The notes under the pieces: model-generated | Databases searched by the model: none | What the model was told of the DNA's origin: nothing | The model's input: only the letters and a program-made list of their open reading frames with translations | Translations under genes and position numbers: made by a program | Assembly (NCBI GenBank): GCA_037892935.1 | Contig: JAYXKI010000001.1 | Span: 372,001 to 436,000 of the forward strand | Direction of reading: 5' to 3' | Source of the DNA: Phlebopus portentosus | Lineage: Eukaryota > Basidiomycota > Agaricomycetes > Boletales > Boletinellaceae | Length of the DNA stretch: 64,000 bases | Shown here: positions 46,225 to 57,854 of the stretch, piece after piece | Position numbering within the stretch: the stretch's first letter is position 1 | Layout of the letters: each line of letters starts with the position of its first letter

Positions 46225-49200
46225 ATGGATCATCGTGACCGACGCCCTCCACGCTCTGCGCCGCCTCCTGGAAATCCCAATGCCCCTACTAGCCCACCAG
46301 CCTATTATGATGAGCCCCAGCTGCAGCGACCACCTCCAAATCCAATGTCAGGCTCCCGCCATAATGTTTCCTTTCAGGACACTGAGCAGGGTGACCGTCA
46401 TGGTCAAGTGGAGGCCTCTAGGGAACGATTCCGGTCAACTTACCGGGACAATGCTCTCCCACTGACACCAGATGACGCCGCTCTTGAAGGCGGCGCTGGG
46501 AGTGGATTCGATCAATCGCGCGTGGCTAGGAAAAAGAGTCTTGTCCGTCCGGACAGGGAAAAGATTGAGCCTGGTCATCGACTATGGCACTACAGAGCTC
46601 ATGCTCAACAGCTGGAAGAGGGTGGGGGCAGAGTAGGGCTCCTGCCTTCGTGTACGTTCGCATTAGCCCCGCGCTTCATTCATAAACTCAAACAGTCATT
46701 TTGCAGCGACAGGAAACTATCCGCATCGGGCGCCCTTGCGGCGTGGAAAATCGCTTCTCGCCCGAGAACAGGATGTCCCCGAATCAGGTTTGGCCTTGTT
46801 CAAGCGTGGCGCGACCCTCCGTAGAAACAAATCGCGACAAACGATCAACAGTGATCCTGATGGACACTCGGACAAACGAAGATGTTGCACTTGCCTACCC
46901 GAAGTACCAGGTCCTGTTGACGCATGGATGATCTATTGCCTGATTTTAACTATTTGCATTCCCGGCTTTCTGCTCAAAGTATTTGGTAAGCTGTCAATTC
47001 TGTTACTGGCTCTTTTCTGTGGTATTTTGGCTAATAACAAAGCGTCGCATAGGTATACGTACACCTGAGCAGCAACGTGCTTGGAGAGAGAAGATGGGGC
47101 TCCTCAGTATTGTTATGGTTCTCATGACTGTAGTTGGTTTCATCACTTTCGGTTTCACACAGGCTGTTTGTGGAACTCCAGCCACACGATTTCGCACAGG
47201 CACGGTGGGAAACAGCTCAGTCATCATACACGGTTGGGACTATGATTTTTCGACGTTTAGCCATCCGGAAACCGGGTCGTTTGACGGTACTGCGAATCCT
47301 CTGTTCGAAGGCGACTGGAATGTCGCTGGGGCGGATATTTCGTTCATGTTCCAGAATACCGGAGGCAGTTGCCGTAATATTATCACGGGCGCGGACAATT
47401 CGTCCATCACTACCGAAAATGGTGACCTCCAGTGGTACTTCCCATGCAATGTTTTCAATCAGCACGGAACATCGGGTGTCAACCTTACTGGTTACGACTC
47501 CAATACCACTTGTCACGTCTCAAGCACCGCCCGTGAACAGCTGGCTGAGATCAGGCCGGAGGGACAAGTCTATTACACCTGGGATGATGTCAAGAGCACA
47601 TCCCGTAATCTCGCTATTTACGAAAGGTTCGTACCGTTCTATTTTTATCGCTCTCCGTACTCACGCTCTGCCCCGCAGCAATGTGTTGGATTTCAGCCTC
47701 TTGGGTTGGTTGAGCAAGGCGCAAGTGAACTACCCTGACATCTTCGAAGATTTAAAGACGGGAAATGGTACCTTTAACACGCGCGACCTTACGATACATT
47801 TCCGAAGATCCAACCAGAAGACTCTTGCAAAGTGCTTGCAGGAGATCATCACTGTTGGCTACATCGATACTATGACAATTGGTTGTGTTGCATCAGATAT
47901 CGTGCTGTATGTTTCCTTGATCTTCATCGTCGGCGTCGTCGCTATTAAGTTCGCGATGGCCGTGTTCTTTGGTTGGTTCTATTCATGGAGACTGGGTAAC
48001 TTCGGCAATGAGACGTACGAGCAACGCATGAGGCGAGCTGCGGAGATTGAGAACTGGACGGATGATATCTACAGACCAGCTCCCGCACGTTACAGGCCGA
48101 CGGTTCAGAAGAATGGTGTTTCGGAGAAGTTTGGAAACAATAAACGCAAGACGTTTTTACCGTCCACTTCGCGCTTTACGCCGTCTGAGACGATGATGAA
48201 GCTCGGTGGAACCCGTGGTGCAGAGTCGGTGCAGTACAAACGGAGCACGGCCTATGGAGGCAAGAAGTTGACTCCACCGGATACGCCTGCATATCGTTCA
48301 TCGCGCAGCTCGACGTCATTAGTTGATAGCGCCTCGCAGAAAGGCTCGTTCAATGACAGCCCTTGTCCCTTCCCGCTCCACAATGTAGTCCCTCAGCCGC
48401 CGCCCGACTATATGCCGTTCAACTATCCTCTCGCTCATACATTTTGTCTGGTCACCGCTTACTCCGAGTCTGTCGCCGGTCTGCGGACTACATTGGACTC
48501 GTTGGCTACAACTGATTATCCGAATAGCCACAAGTTGCTCATGGTCATTGCGGATGGTATGGTTAAAGGTGCTGGTAACACGATGACAACACCAGAAATT
48601 GTCTTGTCCATGATGACGGAGTTCATTATCCCCGCGGACGAGGTCGAACCACATTCGTACGTTGCTATTGCTGACGGTCACAAGCGACACAACATGGCGA
48701 AGGTATATGCTGGATTTTACTCTTACGATGACAACACGGTCGAAAAGTCAAAGCAGCAGCGTGTGCCGATCGTCTTGGTAGCGAAATGCGGAAACCCGCT
48801 CGAGGCAAATGATGCAAAACCCGGTAATCGTGGGAAGCGTGACTCACAGATCGTGCTTATGGCATTTATGCAGAAGGTCATGTTTGACGAGCGAATGACC
48901 ACGTTTGAGTATGAATTCTTCAACTCCATCTGGCGCGTAACGGGTGTCAGTCCGGATAGGTTTGAGCTGGTGCTTTGCGTCGATGCGGATACGAAGGTGT
49001 TCCCGGATTCAATGTCTCGTATGGTATCGTGCATGGTACACGATACGGAAATTATGGGTCTTTGCGGAGAGACAAAAATCGCGAACAAGACTGAAACATG
49101 GGTGACTATGATTCAAGGTCTGTTTTTACTAGGGATTTTTTGTGGACATGAACTCCTGACCGTTGCTTGCTTTGTATTAGTATTCGAGTACTACATCTCG

Positions 49201-50911
49201 CACCACATGACGAAGGCCTTCGAATCAATGTTCGGCGGTGTCACCTGTCTCCCCGGATGTTTCAGTATGTATCGTCTGAAAACTCCGAAAGGCGATTCCG
49301 GTTACTGGGTCCCTATCCTCGCGAACCCGGACGTTGTGGAGCATTATTCGGAGAATATTGTCGACACCTTGCACAAGAAGAATCTTTTGTTACTTGGAGA
49401 GGATCGTTTCTTGACAACGTTGATGTTGAAGACCTTCCCGAGGCGAAAGATGATCTTCTGTCCGCAGGCAGTGTGCAAGACTATTGTGCCGGATACGTTT
49501 GGCGTGTTGCTGTCGCAACGTCGTCGTTGGATTAATTCGACCGTGCATAACTTGTTCGAGCTGTTGTTGGTACGGGACCTTTGTGGGACGTTCTGTTTCT
49601 CAATGCAGTTCGTGGTGTTCATGGAGTTAGCCGGAACCCTCGTCCTTCCTGCCGCCATTTCATTCACGCTCTACCTCATCATTGTGACTATCATCCCTGG
49701 TGGTTCGGACACAACCGTTTCGCTTATCTTACTTGCGATCGTTCTTGGTGTTCCGGGTTTACTCATTGTCGTAACGTCTCGCAAGGTTGCGTACCTTGGT
49801 TGGATGTTGGCCTACTTGTTCTCCTTGCCCATTTGGAACTTCGTGCTTCCGGCATATGCCTACTGGCACTTTGATGATTTCTCATGGGGACAAACACGTC
49901 AGGTTTCCGGTGATAAAGGTGGACATCATGGGGATAAAGAAGGAGAGTTTGACTCTTCGCATATTGTTATGAAACGTTGGGCGGAGTTCGAGCGCGAACG
50001 AAGGTGGCGTGGTGGCACTCAATCCCGCGATTCGGTATTCAACGATATGCGCTCGAATTCCCCTAAGCGGTAAGTTTTGACTATACCTTTTCGGTTTTCA
50101 GTACTGATGAAAAAATTCCGCAGTGCTTCTATGATCTCAACGTCTGAGACGTTCCATCCTCAGGGTTCGGATATGAGCGAGTCATTGAGCTACGGTGGCC
50201 AACCTCGACCTAGACATGACAGTTCTCCTTTGGTCATGCTTCCGGCACCTTTAGCGGTGAATACCAGACAAGGTACTTTCCCAGGGACTTCCCCATCTCT
50301 ATCTGGCTATTCTCGGAACAGTGAAGAAACGCCCATGCTTGGAGATGCAAGTTCCCGAACGCAATTGATACCCCCAGTCCACCAGGCGAAATTTACACGA
50401 GTGCATACAACTCGCCGGATCCCTACTCTTCGAACCAAATTGAGGGTTTTGTGAACCGAGCAGGACAAGGAGCGGGTGGCAGCATGGGTGGACCTGTACT
50501 TCGTCACAGCACAGTGTCGAGCATGTACCCTGTTGAGACGCAGAATCCGTACCGAGCGACGCAGGCACAAGCGGCAGGTTATGATGACGAGTACTCAGGA
50601 ACGACGACTACGACGACAGAGTCGGACGATACCCAAACGTCGGGACCGTATAGCCGGCAGCAATCTCCACAGCAGTACCAGCGAGCACGTACGACGTCGC
50701 GTGGCGTGACGCTTTCGGATAATGGGCCTGTACCGGGACCTGAGGTGGAGTACGTCGCGTGGCTAGGCCGCAAGCGAGGAGGCCTTCATCACAGCAGCCG
50801 ACGAACCGATACTCGCGTACGTCCATGTACGCGACCCCGACGACAGGTTCCCAGGCGCACCAGCTTCCTCCAGGTGCCGCACCTGCTCGGGCTTACGGTT
50901 CTGACTACTAG
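46225..50911 (+). CDS. Chitin synthase, class IV type, multi-pass
   Basis: This membrane enzyme polymerises UDP-GlcNAc into chitin. ATG 46225 opens a Pro-rich cytoplasmic tail ([20 protein letters not shown]); introns near 46651, 46985 and 47628 join in phase. Two TM segments ([37 protein letters not shown]) precede the extracytoplasmic loop, then a TM at [20 protein letters not shown]. Catalytic marks are [16 protein letters not shown] (DxD), the acceptor-site-like [12 protein letters not shown] and [21 protein letters not shown]-terminal TMs follow. A 63-nt in-frame intron lies at 49118-49180. After the intron at about 50070 the tail needs one extra base near 50391 (HQAKF to [14 protein letters not shown]) and one near 50746 (PGPEG to [14 protein letters not shown]), ending AYGSDY at 50911. 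Without correction the tail stops at 50454. Confidence 0.92.
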
Positions 50912-51541
50912 TAGCTCTGTCTTCTTCGTATACTTGCATCCGATATTAGTAAATATCCCTACGTTCTTCTCTACGGTTTGCTTCCTCCGGTCTTTGCTTT
51001 TCTGCTCTGTCAAACCCATTCGCTTTCCGTTTGCCGAACTTGCGAACTTTTTCCTATTTTTCATTTTAATGCAGAGTACGATCTCGGACACACGGTGAAT
51101 TAATATTTTTCATTCCTTCTTTTCGCTCTTTATACTCGACTGCATGGACTATCTGTGTAACGGCTTTTCCCCTGCAAACTTCACCCCACTATATGACCCC
51201 ATCGAAATTTCGCTATTAGTAAACTGCATCTATGATGATGCCGCACGCTCGTGTCCGCACAGATGCACGAAGAATGGCCGTTAGTGTACGGCGACAAATG
51301 TAGTCTCGATTCTCTTCCGTGCTGAGTTTGGAAATCTGAGTTTGAGAAATTTGGTAGATTGGTGAACATTTCGGATTTTCTTGCCAAATCGGGTTATGCT
51401 AAATTCGGGGCACATCGCCGTCCCAAAGTGCTATGTAGCAATTCATTCTGGTCTCTTCCTCGCTTACCGATGAGGACGTTGGAAGACACGCAAGGCATCT
51501 AGATATAATACCCTCAAAAGTTTTTCTTAGGTGTACTTCAC
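50912..51541. other. Intergenic region, chitin synthase 3' side
   Basis: 630 nt of T-rich sequence, then a promoter-like region before ATG 51542. No gene is supported. Confidence 0.4.
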
Positions 51542-54301
51542 ATGATGCCAGACTGTGCTCCACCTCTTACGTTCGAAACGTGTGGGACAATCCCGACAGT
51601 TTCAGAAGCTCTCTTGGACGAATTTGCAAAGGCGAAAATCATGGGAGACGATGTCCAAGGCATAGTATCTATGCCAAAGAAGAAAAGGAGGAAGAGGACG
51701 AAGAAGGGAAATACTGCTGGAGTGACGAAAAGCAAAAACTCGAACAAGGGGACAGTTGAATCGGCAAATTCGCAAGGAAACCAGAATGTTTTGTGTATTA
51801 GCAGGAACAAGCACTGGAAGTATATCAGCTCGTACCATGTGCGTATTCTCGTTTGTGGCTTGTCTGTACTATGGAAAATCCTGAATTTCATGCGCTGCGC
51901 CATGTAGGGACCATGGTTGCAGCTCCCGCTCGAGTTGCTTGAATCTCTGCTCATCCTCAACCTTGATCCAGCAACTGTATCGAGCGAACACAGTCCGATC
52001 TCGCCTCCTTCGAGTCCATCTCCATCATCTACTTCAAGCCGCAGGGTTGGATTTGCAAGGCTACTCGATCGTACTAGTTCACTTATCTCAAACACGACTT
52101 CTCTCCAACGCTCCGCGGGTCTTGGCGTGTCCACGACCGCGTTGGCAAGCAGTAGTCCAAAGTTGTCACCGGCACTTATTCCTCCGCCTGGGAAAGCTAC
52201 CCCTCCGCCAATTGATCCCGGCGTATTTCGCTCAGTGACCACTATTCGCCGCTTAATAGACGAGGCTGCCGAACTTGCCGTACGTGCGTCTTCGGGTCTA
52301 TCTGCCGCTGCGCTTGGATCGCTGCAAGGTGGCGGAGGAGGCGGGAGCGGAGGCGGTGCGTTTGGTTTGAATGGCAGTTCATGGGCTGCGGCGCAGGCCC
52401 TTGGACTGAATTCCCTTGGAGAATTTGGAGGCGGTGGCGGAGGAAGAAACGTACCTATGTCCGCGACGCGCATACATCGATTAAGAGCACTTGCTGTCCA
52501 AAAACTTGCTGAGGCGTATAGAACGGATGAGATCGCCTCGAGCGTTATGGTCATGCAAAGAGGAACCGTCTTCGATGATATTGCTGAGAAAGTACTTAAA
52601 ATCGGTCAGTGACGTGTTGTCGCTCCTTGGTAACGATGTGTTTCTTGACCAATGAAGAAATCGCAGATCCGAAGAACGTCGATGCTCGCTATGTTCATTT
52701 CTTTCATGAAAAGATTCCCTCGAGGTGAGCTATCTTACGCGTGCATTGTCGGATTAATCAGTTCATTCAACTGTGTCAGACAACTTGCGGAATCCACCTC
52801 AACATCCGTTCTAGATCAACTCCTCGCAGAAAACCCTCAACGTATAGAGTTCTATCGCACTCGTGCCATTGTTCATTGTTTCAGGGACGAATACCCACTC
52901 GCAGTGAGGGACTTCTCTCAAGCACTAAAGGAATCTCGAGCTATTCGTAAAACGCGACAAGCTCACAAGCCGTCTCAAAGAGCTAACAGTGAAAACGGTC
53001 TATCAAAGGCAAAAAGAAGGAAGGGCAAAGTTAACGGGCAAGCTCCTCCGGATGGGACGGCAGCAGTGATTGAAGGCGCCGATGGCGAACAACTGCTCCT
53101 ACATCCTTCTGTCCTCCCCGATGCTCCAGAACCAATCGAGCTGCAAGCCCTCTTCCTCCGTGGTTCTGCGTACTTTGCGCATGCGCTATACCTTATAGAG
53201 GATGCGTTCTTTAAGCTTGAGGAGATCCCGCGCGTCCCACTGAACGACTTTGGTGAGATGCAGCTTTGTTATGTCCGCGGTAAATATGGTGGGACGGAGG
53301 TGAACAATCCGGATGGACCACTTGGACGGTCGGATGGCGCGAAGGCGCGTGCTTATCGTGCAGTCCTCGGCGAAAGTCCGCTTCGTGAGCAAGTTTGCGC
53401 ATTGTTGCGGAAGAGTAAACGCGACCACGAGAGATTTCTCGCGCATTTTGACTCAATGGAGCCATCCGCTGAGGCTTTCAATGGAGTCGAGCAGTTGACG
53501 GATACGTTACAGAAGATGGAGCGAGCATTTGCATTGCTTGATGCGTATCGGCCTATGAGTCGTCAGCATGAATCATCTTCGAACAGCGCGCAGGAGCTGA
53601 CGGACATTCCGCTCACGTTCACGACGTATCATCCGTTGATGCTCGAGGCTCATTTCAGTATCCTGAATTGCCTACTGATGCTCGGTGATTTCGAGACTCT
53701 CACAAGCACGTTCGAACGCACCTCTGGAATCGTTGCAGGTCTTGAGGGGTATCCTGTCTTTCTTCCTCCGAGATCAATGGCTCAGGGAGAGTTCATGGAA
53801 ACACTCGAACGCCTTGCAGGTGGATGGAAGTATGGGAAGATGTCAAACGCACTTGTGCGCGTGCAGAAGCAGCCGATGCGTCCACCATCAGCGACGCATC
53901 CTAGTCGGGACTTGATTTTCGCGGACGACGAAGCCGCCACTGGTACGTCAAGCTCCTCTGCTGGACCATCTACATCGGCGTCATCCAGTACGAATCCATC
54001 TCCGTCATCAGGCCGACGGCCCTCACTCAGTGAGGATGCCGATATAGATTCGCCAGCACCCGCAAGCACAGATACACAGAGTGATCTACGCACCACACTT
54101 GAGCACCTCCGTTTCCTCCTCGCGCCGATGCACAATCGTTTGCGCAAGCGCGCAGAGCGCGCTGCGAACGAGAAGGCTCGCGGTGAAGAAGGCAAGAAAT
54201 CTGCGCCGCTGAGTCTCGCATTGCACAGTGCCCGTGTCGAGGTCATACTTGCGTGGCTTGGCGCCGTTCATTTGCCTGAACTACAGGAGGTTGCTGAGTA
54301 G
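51542..54301 (+). CDS. Conserved basidiomycete protein with TPR-like helices
   Basis: This is a protein of unknown function. It starts MMPDCAPPLTFETCGTIPTV. A strongly basic stretch (PKKKRRKRTKKGN) is followed by NVLCISRNKHWKYISSYH / GPWLQLPLELLESLLILNLD across the first intron. Then come a Ser/Pro/Gly-rich region, ATPPPIDPGVFRSVTTIRRL, and MSATRIHRLRALAVQKLAEA. After two introns it reads VDARYVHFFHEKIPSR / QLAESTSTSVL. The segment RIEFYRTRAIVHCFRDEYPL (AVRDFSQAL) looks like a TPR. A long helical region, an acidic Ser-rich insert and a final LRFLLAPMHNRLRKRAERAA to LPELQEVAE follow. All joins are in phase and no break is seen. Its last 185 nt are duplicated at 56183. Confidence 0.75.
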
Positions 54302-54674
54302 TTTTGCTTGTGTCGCCGTGAAATGCTCATAACTGATACGCATGGATGACACTTTTTCGTCTACATGTTTGAATTTCTGGTATGCTAGTTTGGCTTGCAT
54401 CTGAGAAATAGTCTCAGTCTATGCTAACTGATGCTTCTAAATATGAAATCATCATAGTATCACGAAACGCAATGTTTGAAAATCTGAGTGCGACGTAAAG
54501 TTCAATTTGTATTGTCTTAAGCCGGTATACCCAGACCTCCGATCATTCAGCAAAGTACTTCTCAATCCACATGGTGAGTTGGGATTTCAGTCACTACATT
54601 TGCTTCTCCAGAAAAACTATAAGAAGGGGCCGGAAATCTAAATGAACAGAATCAGTTTCCTCGCCGCGTTCTAG

Positions 54675-55589
54675 ATGAGTAAACAGGAACCGGGAGGTCA
54701 CAGTAAAGGAAGCACTGTGCCCGCGAGCGATCGCCACCGACAGGAGGATCAAACACACAGAAAACGTGCGGAGTCCAAGCGCCCGGAGACAAGATCTGGT
54801 GCGCGCCATGTCCATTTCGAAACACTACAAATCCATGGGGATCATTCCGGGAATCGTCAAGCCCAGGAAGAACCTCAGGATACCCATAGACATCATGAAG
54901 ACAACAGAAGACAACGTGGCGAGCCGCTATCCGGTACGAGCAATAGTCAGGACCAGAAGGCGAAGCATTCCGACAGGGAGAGGTCCAAGGAGGATGCCCA
55001 AGGACGTACAGCTGCGCAGCATTTGAGGGACTCGAAAGGCATAGCAGAGACAGCCCACGACACAGACAGGCCAGATAATAACGAGACAAAGAATCAGTAC
55101 GAAGAAATGCTTAGGAGATATTTGTCGGCTACACGGCATAGAGCTGCTTCCGGTAGAAGACAGATACCTGATCCGATGCAGGGGCTTGCCCCGCTGCTGA
55201 CAGAGCATAGGTCCAACCGACAGCTACCAACCAAGGCGAATCGGCTGCAGTATCTCCAAAACAAGCGTGAATGTGAAGTTATCGAGGAAAGTTTCGTATT
55301 TCCACGGAACGAAAGGTTATCCTCCATTCTTCCCAAAGCGATGGACCGCGGTCATGACAGCTTAATTAAACTGTGGGATGAAGTAGAACATGCAAAAGGT
55401 GAATGTGATTTGTGCGAGAGACTACTTTTAGGTAGTGTCTTGATGATGCTTTTGGACTCACTTCACATGGCCGTAATGCTGGGCTATGCCGGAGCAGAAC
55501 AGAGACATAAGGATCGATGGGCCCAGATCGCTTCTCGACTCGAGGAAAAAATAGTCGCAATAGCCAGCCAAACCGGTCGGGCTAGATGA
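54675..55589 (+). CDS. Unrecognised protein, family A/B copy A
   Basis: An intronless 304-residue open frame that I do not recognise. The N-terminal 150 residues are charged, Arg/Asp/Gln/His-rich and probably disordered (MSKQEPGGHSKGSTVPASDR; a SGARHVHFE motif at residue 40). The C-terminal half is helical and more conserved with copy B: RRYLSATRHRAAS, NERLSSILPKAMDRGHDSLI, KLWDEVEHAKGECDLCERLL and LLDSLHMAVMLGYAGAEQ. Two Cys (CDLC) are shared by both copies. It lies in the tandem duplication just downstream of the TPR-like gene and faces a truncated membrane-protein copy. Selection on the C-terminal half is suggested by fewer differences there, but was not measured. Confidence 0.6.
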   Translation: MSKQEPGGHSKGSTVPASDRHRQEDQTHRKRAESKRPETRSGARHVHFETLQIHGDHSGNRQAQEEPQDTHRHHEDNRRQRGEPLSGTSNSQDQKAKHSDRERSKEDAQGRTAAQHLRDSKGIAETAHDTDRPDNNETKNQYEEMLRRYLSATRHRAASGRRQIPDPMQGLAPLLTEHRSNRQLPTKANRLQYLQNKRECEVIEESFVFPRNERLSSILPKAMDRGHDSLIKLWDEVEHAKGECDLCERLLLGSVLMMLLDSLHMAVMLGYAGAEQRHKDRWAQIASRLEEKIVAIASQTGRAR

Positions 55590-55746
55590 ATGTTCGGGCG
55601 GCCCTTCGAAAGCTTGTGCTACTGCAACATAGGGATAGTCGTACGGGATGTACGTATCTAGTCGCCGCGCTACGGTCCGTATTCTATAGAGTACAGACCG
55701 CCTAATAAGCTGTAATACCGTAACCAAAGAATACAAAGAACATTAC

Positions 55747-56182
55747 TTATCTTAACTGCCTGCAGGCAGAAATCGTTACTCGGATTTCCGCAGTTGGGAG
55801 TAGACAACTCCTTGTCCTTGTCAGAAGCAATGTCGCATGGGATACGAGTAATCGAGCCAGGCAAGCGCGAGTAAAGGAATCGAGAATATTATGGTAGGCA
55901 CAACTTGCAGGAAGGACTCCAAGAACCGGTTCGATTGCGATGTTGGAGTGAACAACTTTATAAGCGCCTTGATCTGTCTGTTCCCGGATGGGTAACTTAA
56001 AGGGCTTGGACTTGGAGGGCGGAAGAATGCCTGTATCGACGAGTCCTTCGTACGCAAACATTGCCAGAGACGGATCATGAACGTCAGTTTCCGACAGATA
56101 TTTGTTCTCTTCGAAATGCCGACCCTGCAGTCCAAACCACGAGTACATATAAGCCTTCAGACTTTGTGGAGAAAGCAATTGA
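55747..56182 (-). pseudogene. Truncated copy of the membrane-protein gene at 57855
   Basis: Only sequence matching exon 2 of the 57855-58774 gene is present. MYSWFGLQGRHFEENKYLSE matches MYSRFGVRGRHFEENNILSE, and VPTIIFSIPLLALAWLDY matches the TM segment but in another frame. It ends abruptly at about 56182, where similarity to the 3' end of the TPR-like gene begins. The signal-peptide exon is missing, so this copy cannot be functional as it stands. Confidence 0.75.
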
Positions 56183-56372
56183 TCCTCGCTCCCATGCATA
56201 ATCGTTTATGCAAATGCGCGGAAAGCGTTGCGAATGAAAAGCAAAGCTTCGCGGTGAGGAAGGCAAGAAATCGGCGCCGCTAGGTCTGGCATTGCATATT
56301 GCTCGTGTCGAGGTCATACTTGCGCGGCTTGACGCAATTCATTTGTCTGAACTGGAGAAAGTTGCGGCGTAG
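56183..56372 (+). pseudogene. 3'-end fragment of the TPR-like gene
   Basis: Bases here repeat 54117-54301 (APMHNRL... to the stop) with substitutions and small deletions, and similarity continues into the 3' flank. There is no promoter or start, so it is a by-product of the tandem duplication. Confidence 0.75.
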
Positions 56373-56719
56373 TTTTTGCCTGTATCGTCGTGAAATGTCG
56401 TTACTGAGGTATGGATACGATGCTTTTCGTTACATGCGCTCGCATTCCGGTATGCTAGTTTGACTTGCATCTAAGAAACAGACTCAATATATGCTGATAG
56501 ATGTGCCTAAATATGAAATTGTCATAGTACCACGAAGCGCAATTATGAAAATCTGATTGCGACGTGAGGTAACTTGTAAGCCGGTATATCCGGATCTCCG
56601 AACATTCAGCAAACCAGTAACATGGTGAGTTAGGATTTCAGTCACTACCTTTGCTTCTCCGAAAACGCTATAAGATCGCAAATCTGGATGAACAGAACCA
56701 GACTCCATACCGCGTTTAG

Positions 56720-57651
56720 ATGAGTAAACAAGAACCAGGAGACCACAATAAAAAGAATAATGTTCCTGTGAGCAATCGTCACCGACAAGAGGACCAAACA
56801 CGCACGAAACCTGCAGAGTCCGAGTACCCAGAAGCAAGATCTGGTGCACGCCATGTCCATTTTGAAATACCGAAAAACCATGGAGATCATCCGGGAGGTC
56901 GTCGAGTCCGGGGAGAGCCTCGGAGTACCCGTAGGCATCACGAAGATAACAGAAGACGATGTGGCGAGTTTGGGTCCGAACCGTTCCAAGAGACGGGCAA
57001 AAATCGGGACCAGATGGCCAAGCATACCGACAGGAGAAGTCCAAGGAGGACTTCCGAAGACGTGCAGCTATCCAGCGTTTGGAGCACTCGAACGTCATAG
57101 CAGAGATAGCCTACGAGTCGGACAGGCTAGAAGAGTACGAGATGATGCATGAGTATGAAGAAGAAAGGCGCAGGAAATATTTATCAGCGACGCGGCACAG
57201 GACTGCTTCCAGAAAAAAAGGACAAAGACCTAGTTTGCTGCAGAGGTTTACGTCATTGCTGACAGTCCAAAAGTCTAACGAACGGCTACCAAGGAAGGCA
57301 ATACGGCTGGAGATCGTCCAAGGGAAGCGAAAAAACGAAATTCAGGAAGAAAGTATGGTGCTTCCAAAGGACGAAAGGTTATCCTCTATTCTTCCAACAG
57401 CAATGGACCGCGGTCATAACACTTTAATTAAACTGTGGGATGAAGTAGAACAGGCGGAAGGTAAATGTGATTTGTGCGGGAGATTACTGATAGGTAGTGT
57501 ATCAATGATGTCTCTGGACTCACTCCACATAGCCGTTATGTTACGCTACGCTGAAGCAGATCAGAATAGAAAGGAGGAATGGGCCCAGTACGCTTCTCAA
57601 CTCGAGGAAATACTAGCCACAACGACCAGTCAATCCGCTAGAACTAAATGA
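56720..57651 (+). CDS. Unrecognised protein, family A/B copy B (one apparent frameshift)
   Basis: This is the paralogue of gene A in the second tandem unit. It begins MSKQEPGDHNKKNNVPVSNR, includes SGARHVHFE, and has the C-terminal helical part RKYLSATRHRTAS, DERLSSILPTAMDRGHNTLI, KLWDEVEQAEGKCDLCGRLL and SLDSLHIAVMLRYAEADQ. Near 57031 the bases GACAGGAGAAGTCC lack a G relative to GACAGGGAGAGGTCC in copy A, shifting the frame. With that base the protein would be about 310 residues. It is either a homopolymer sequencing deletion or a recent inactivation. Confidence 0.5.
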
Positions 57652-57854
57652 AAATTCAACCAGAGTTTCGATAGCCTGGGTCAATATGATTCGGTACAAC
57701 TGCTCGCACCGGGTGGGTGTCTTGTCTATCTGCCGCGACATTGATCATATTCTATAACGTATATACCGCCAAATAAGCGAGGAAAAGTTGTGGTAATGTA
57801 GTTGAAAAACATACAAGGTAGTACTTATCTCGACTTTCTGCGTGATGAAGGCCA

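Larger units (their letters stand above)
54117..56182 (+). repeat. Tandem segmental duplication, unit 1
   Basis: About 2,066 nt: the last 185 nt of the TPR-like gene, its 3' flank, gene A and a 3' part of the membrane-protein gene. It is followed directly by unit 2. Similarity covers coding and noncoding bases. Confidence 0.8.

Noticed and set aside
51538..52554. A 338-codon minus-strand open frame
   Set aside because: It lies antisense to the well-supported TPR-like gene, is Pro/Ser-rich from the complementary Gly/Ser codons, and lacks any family feature.
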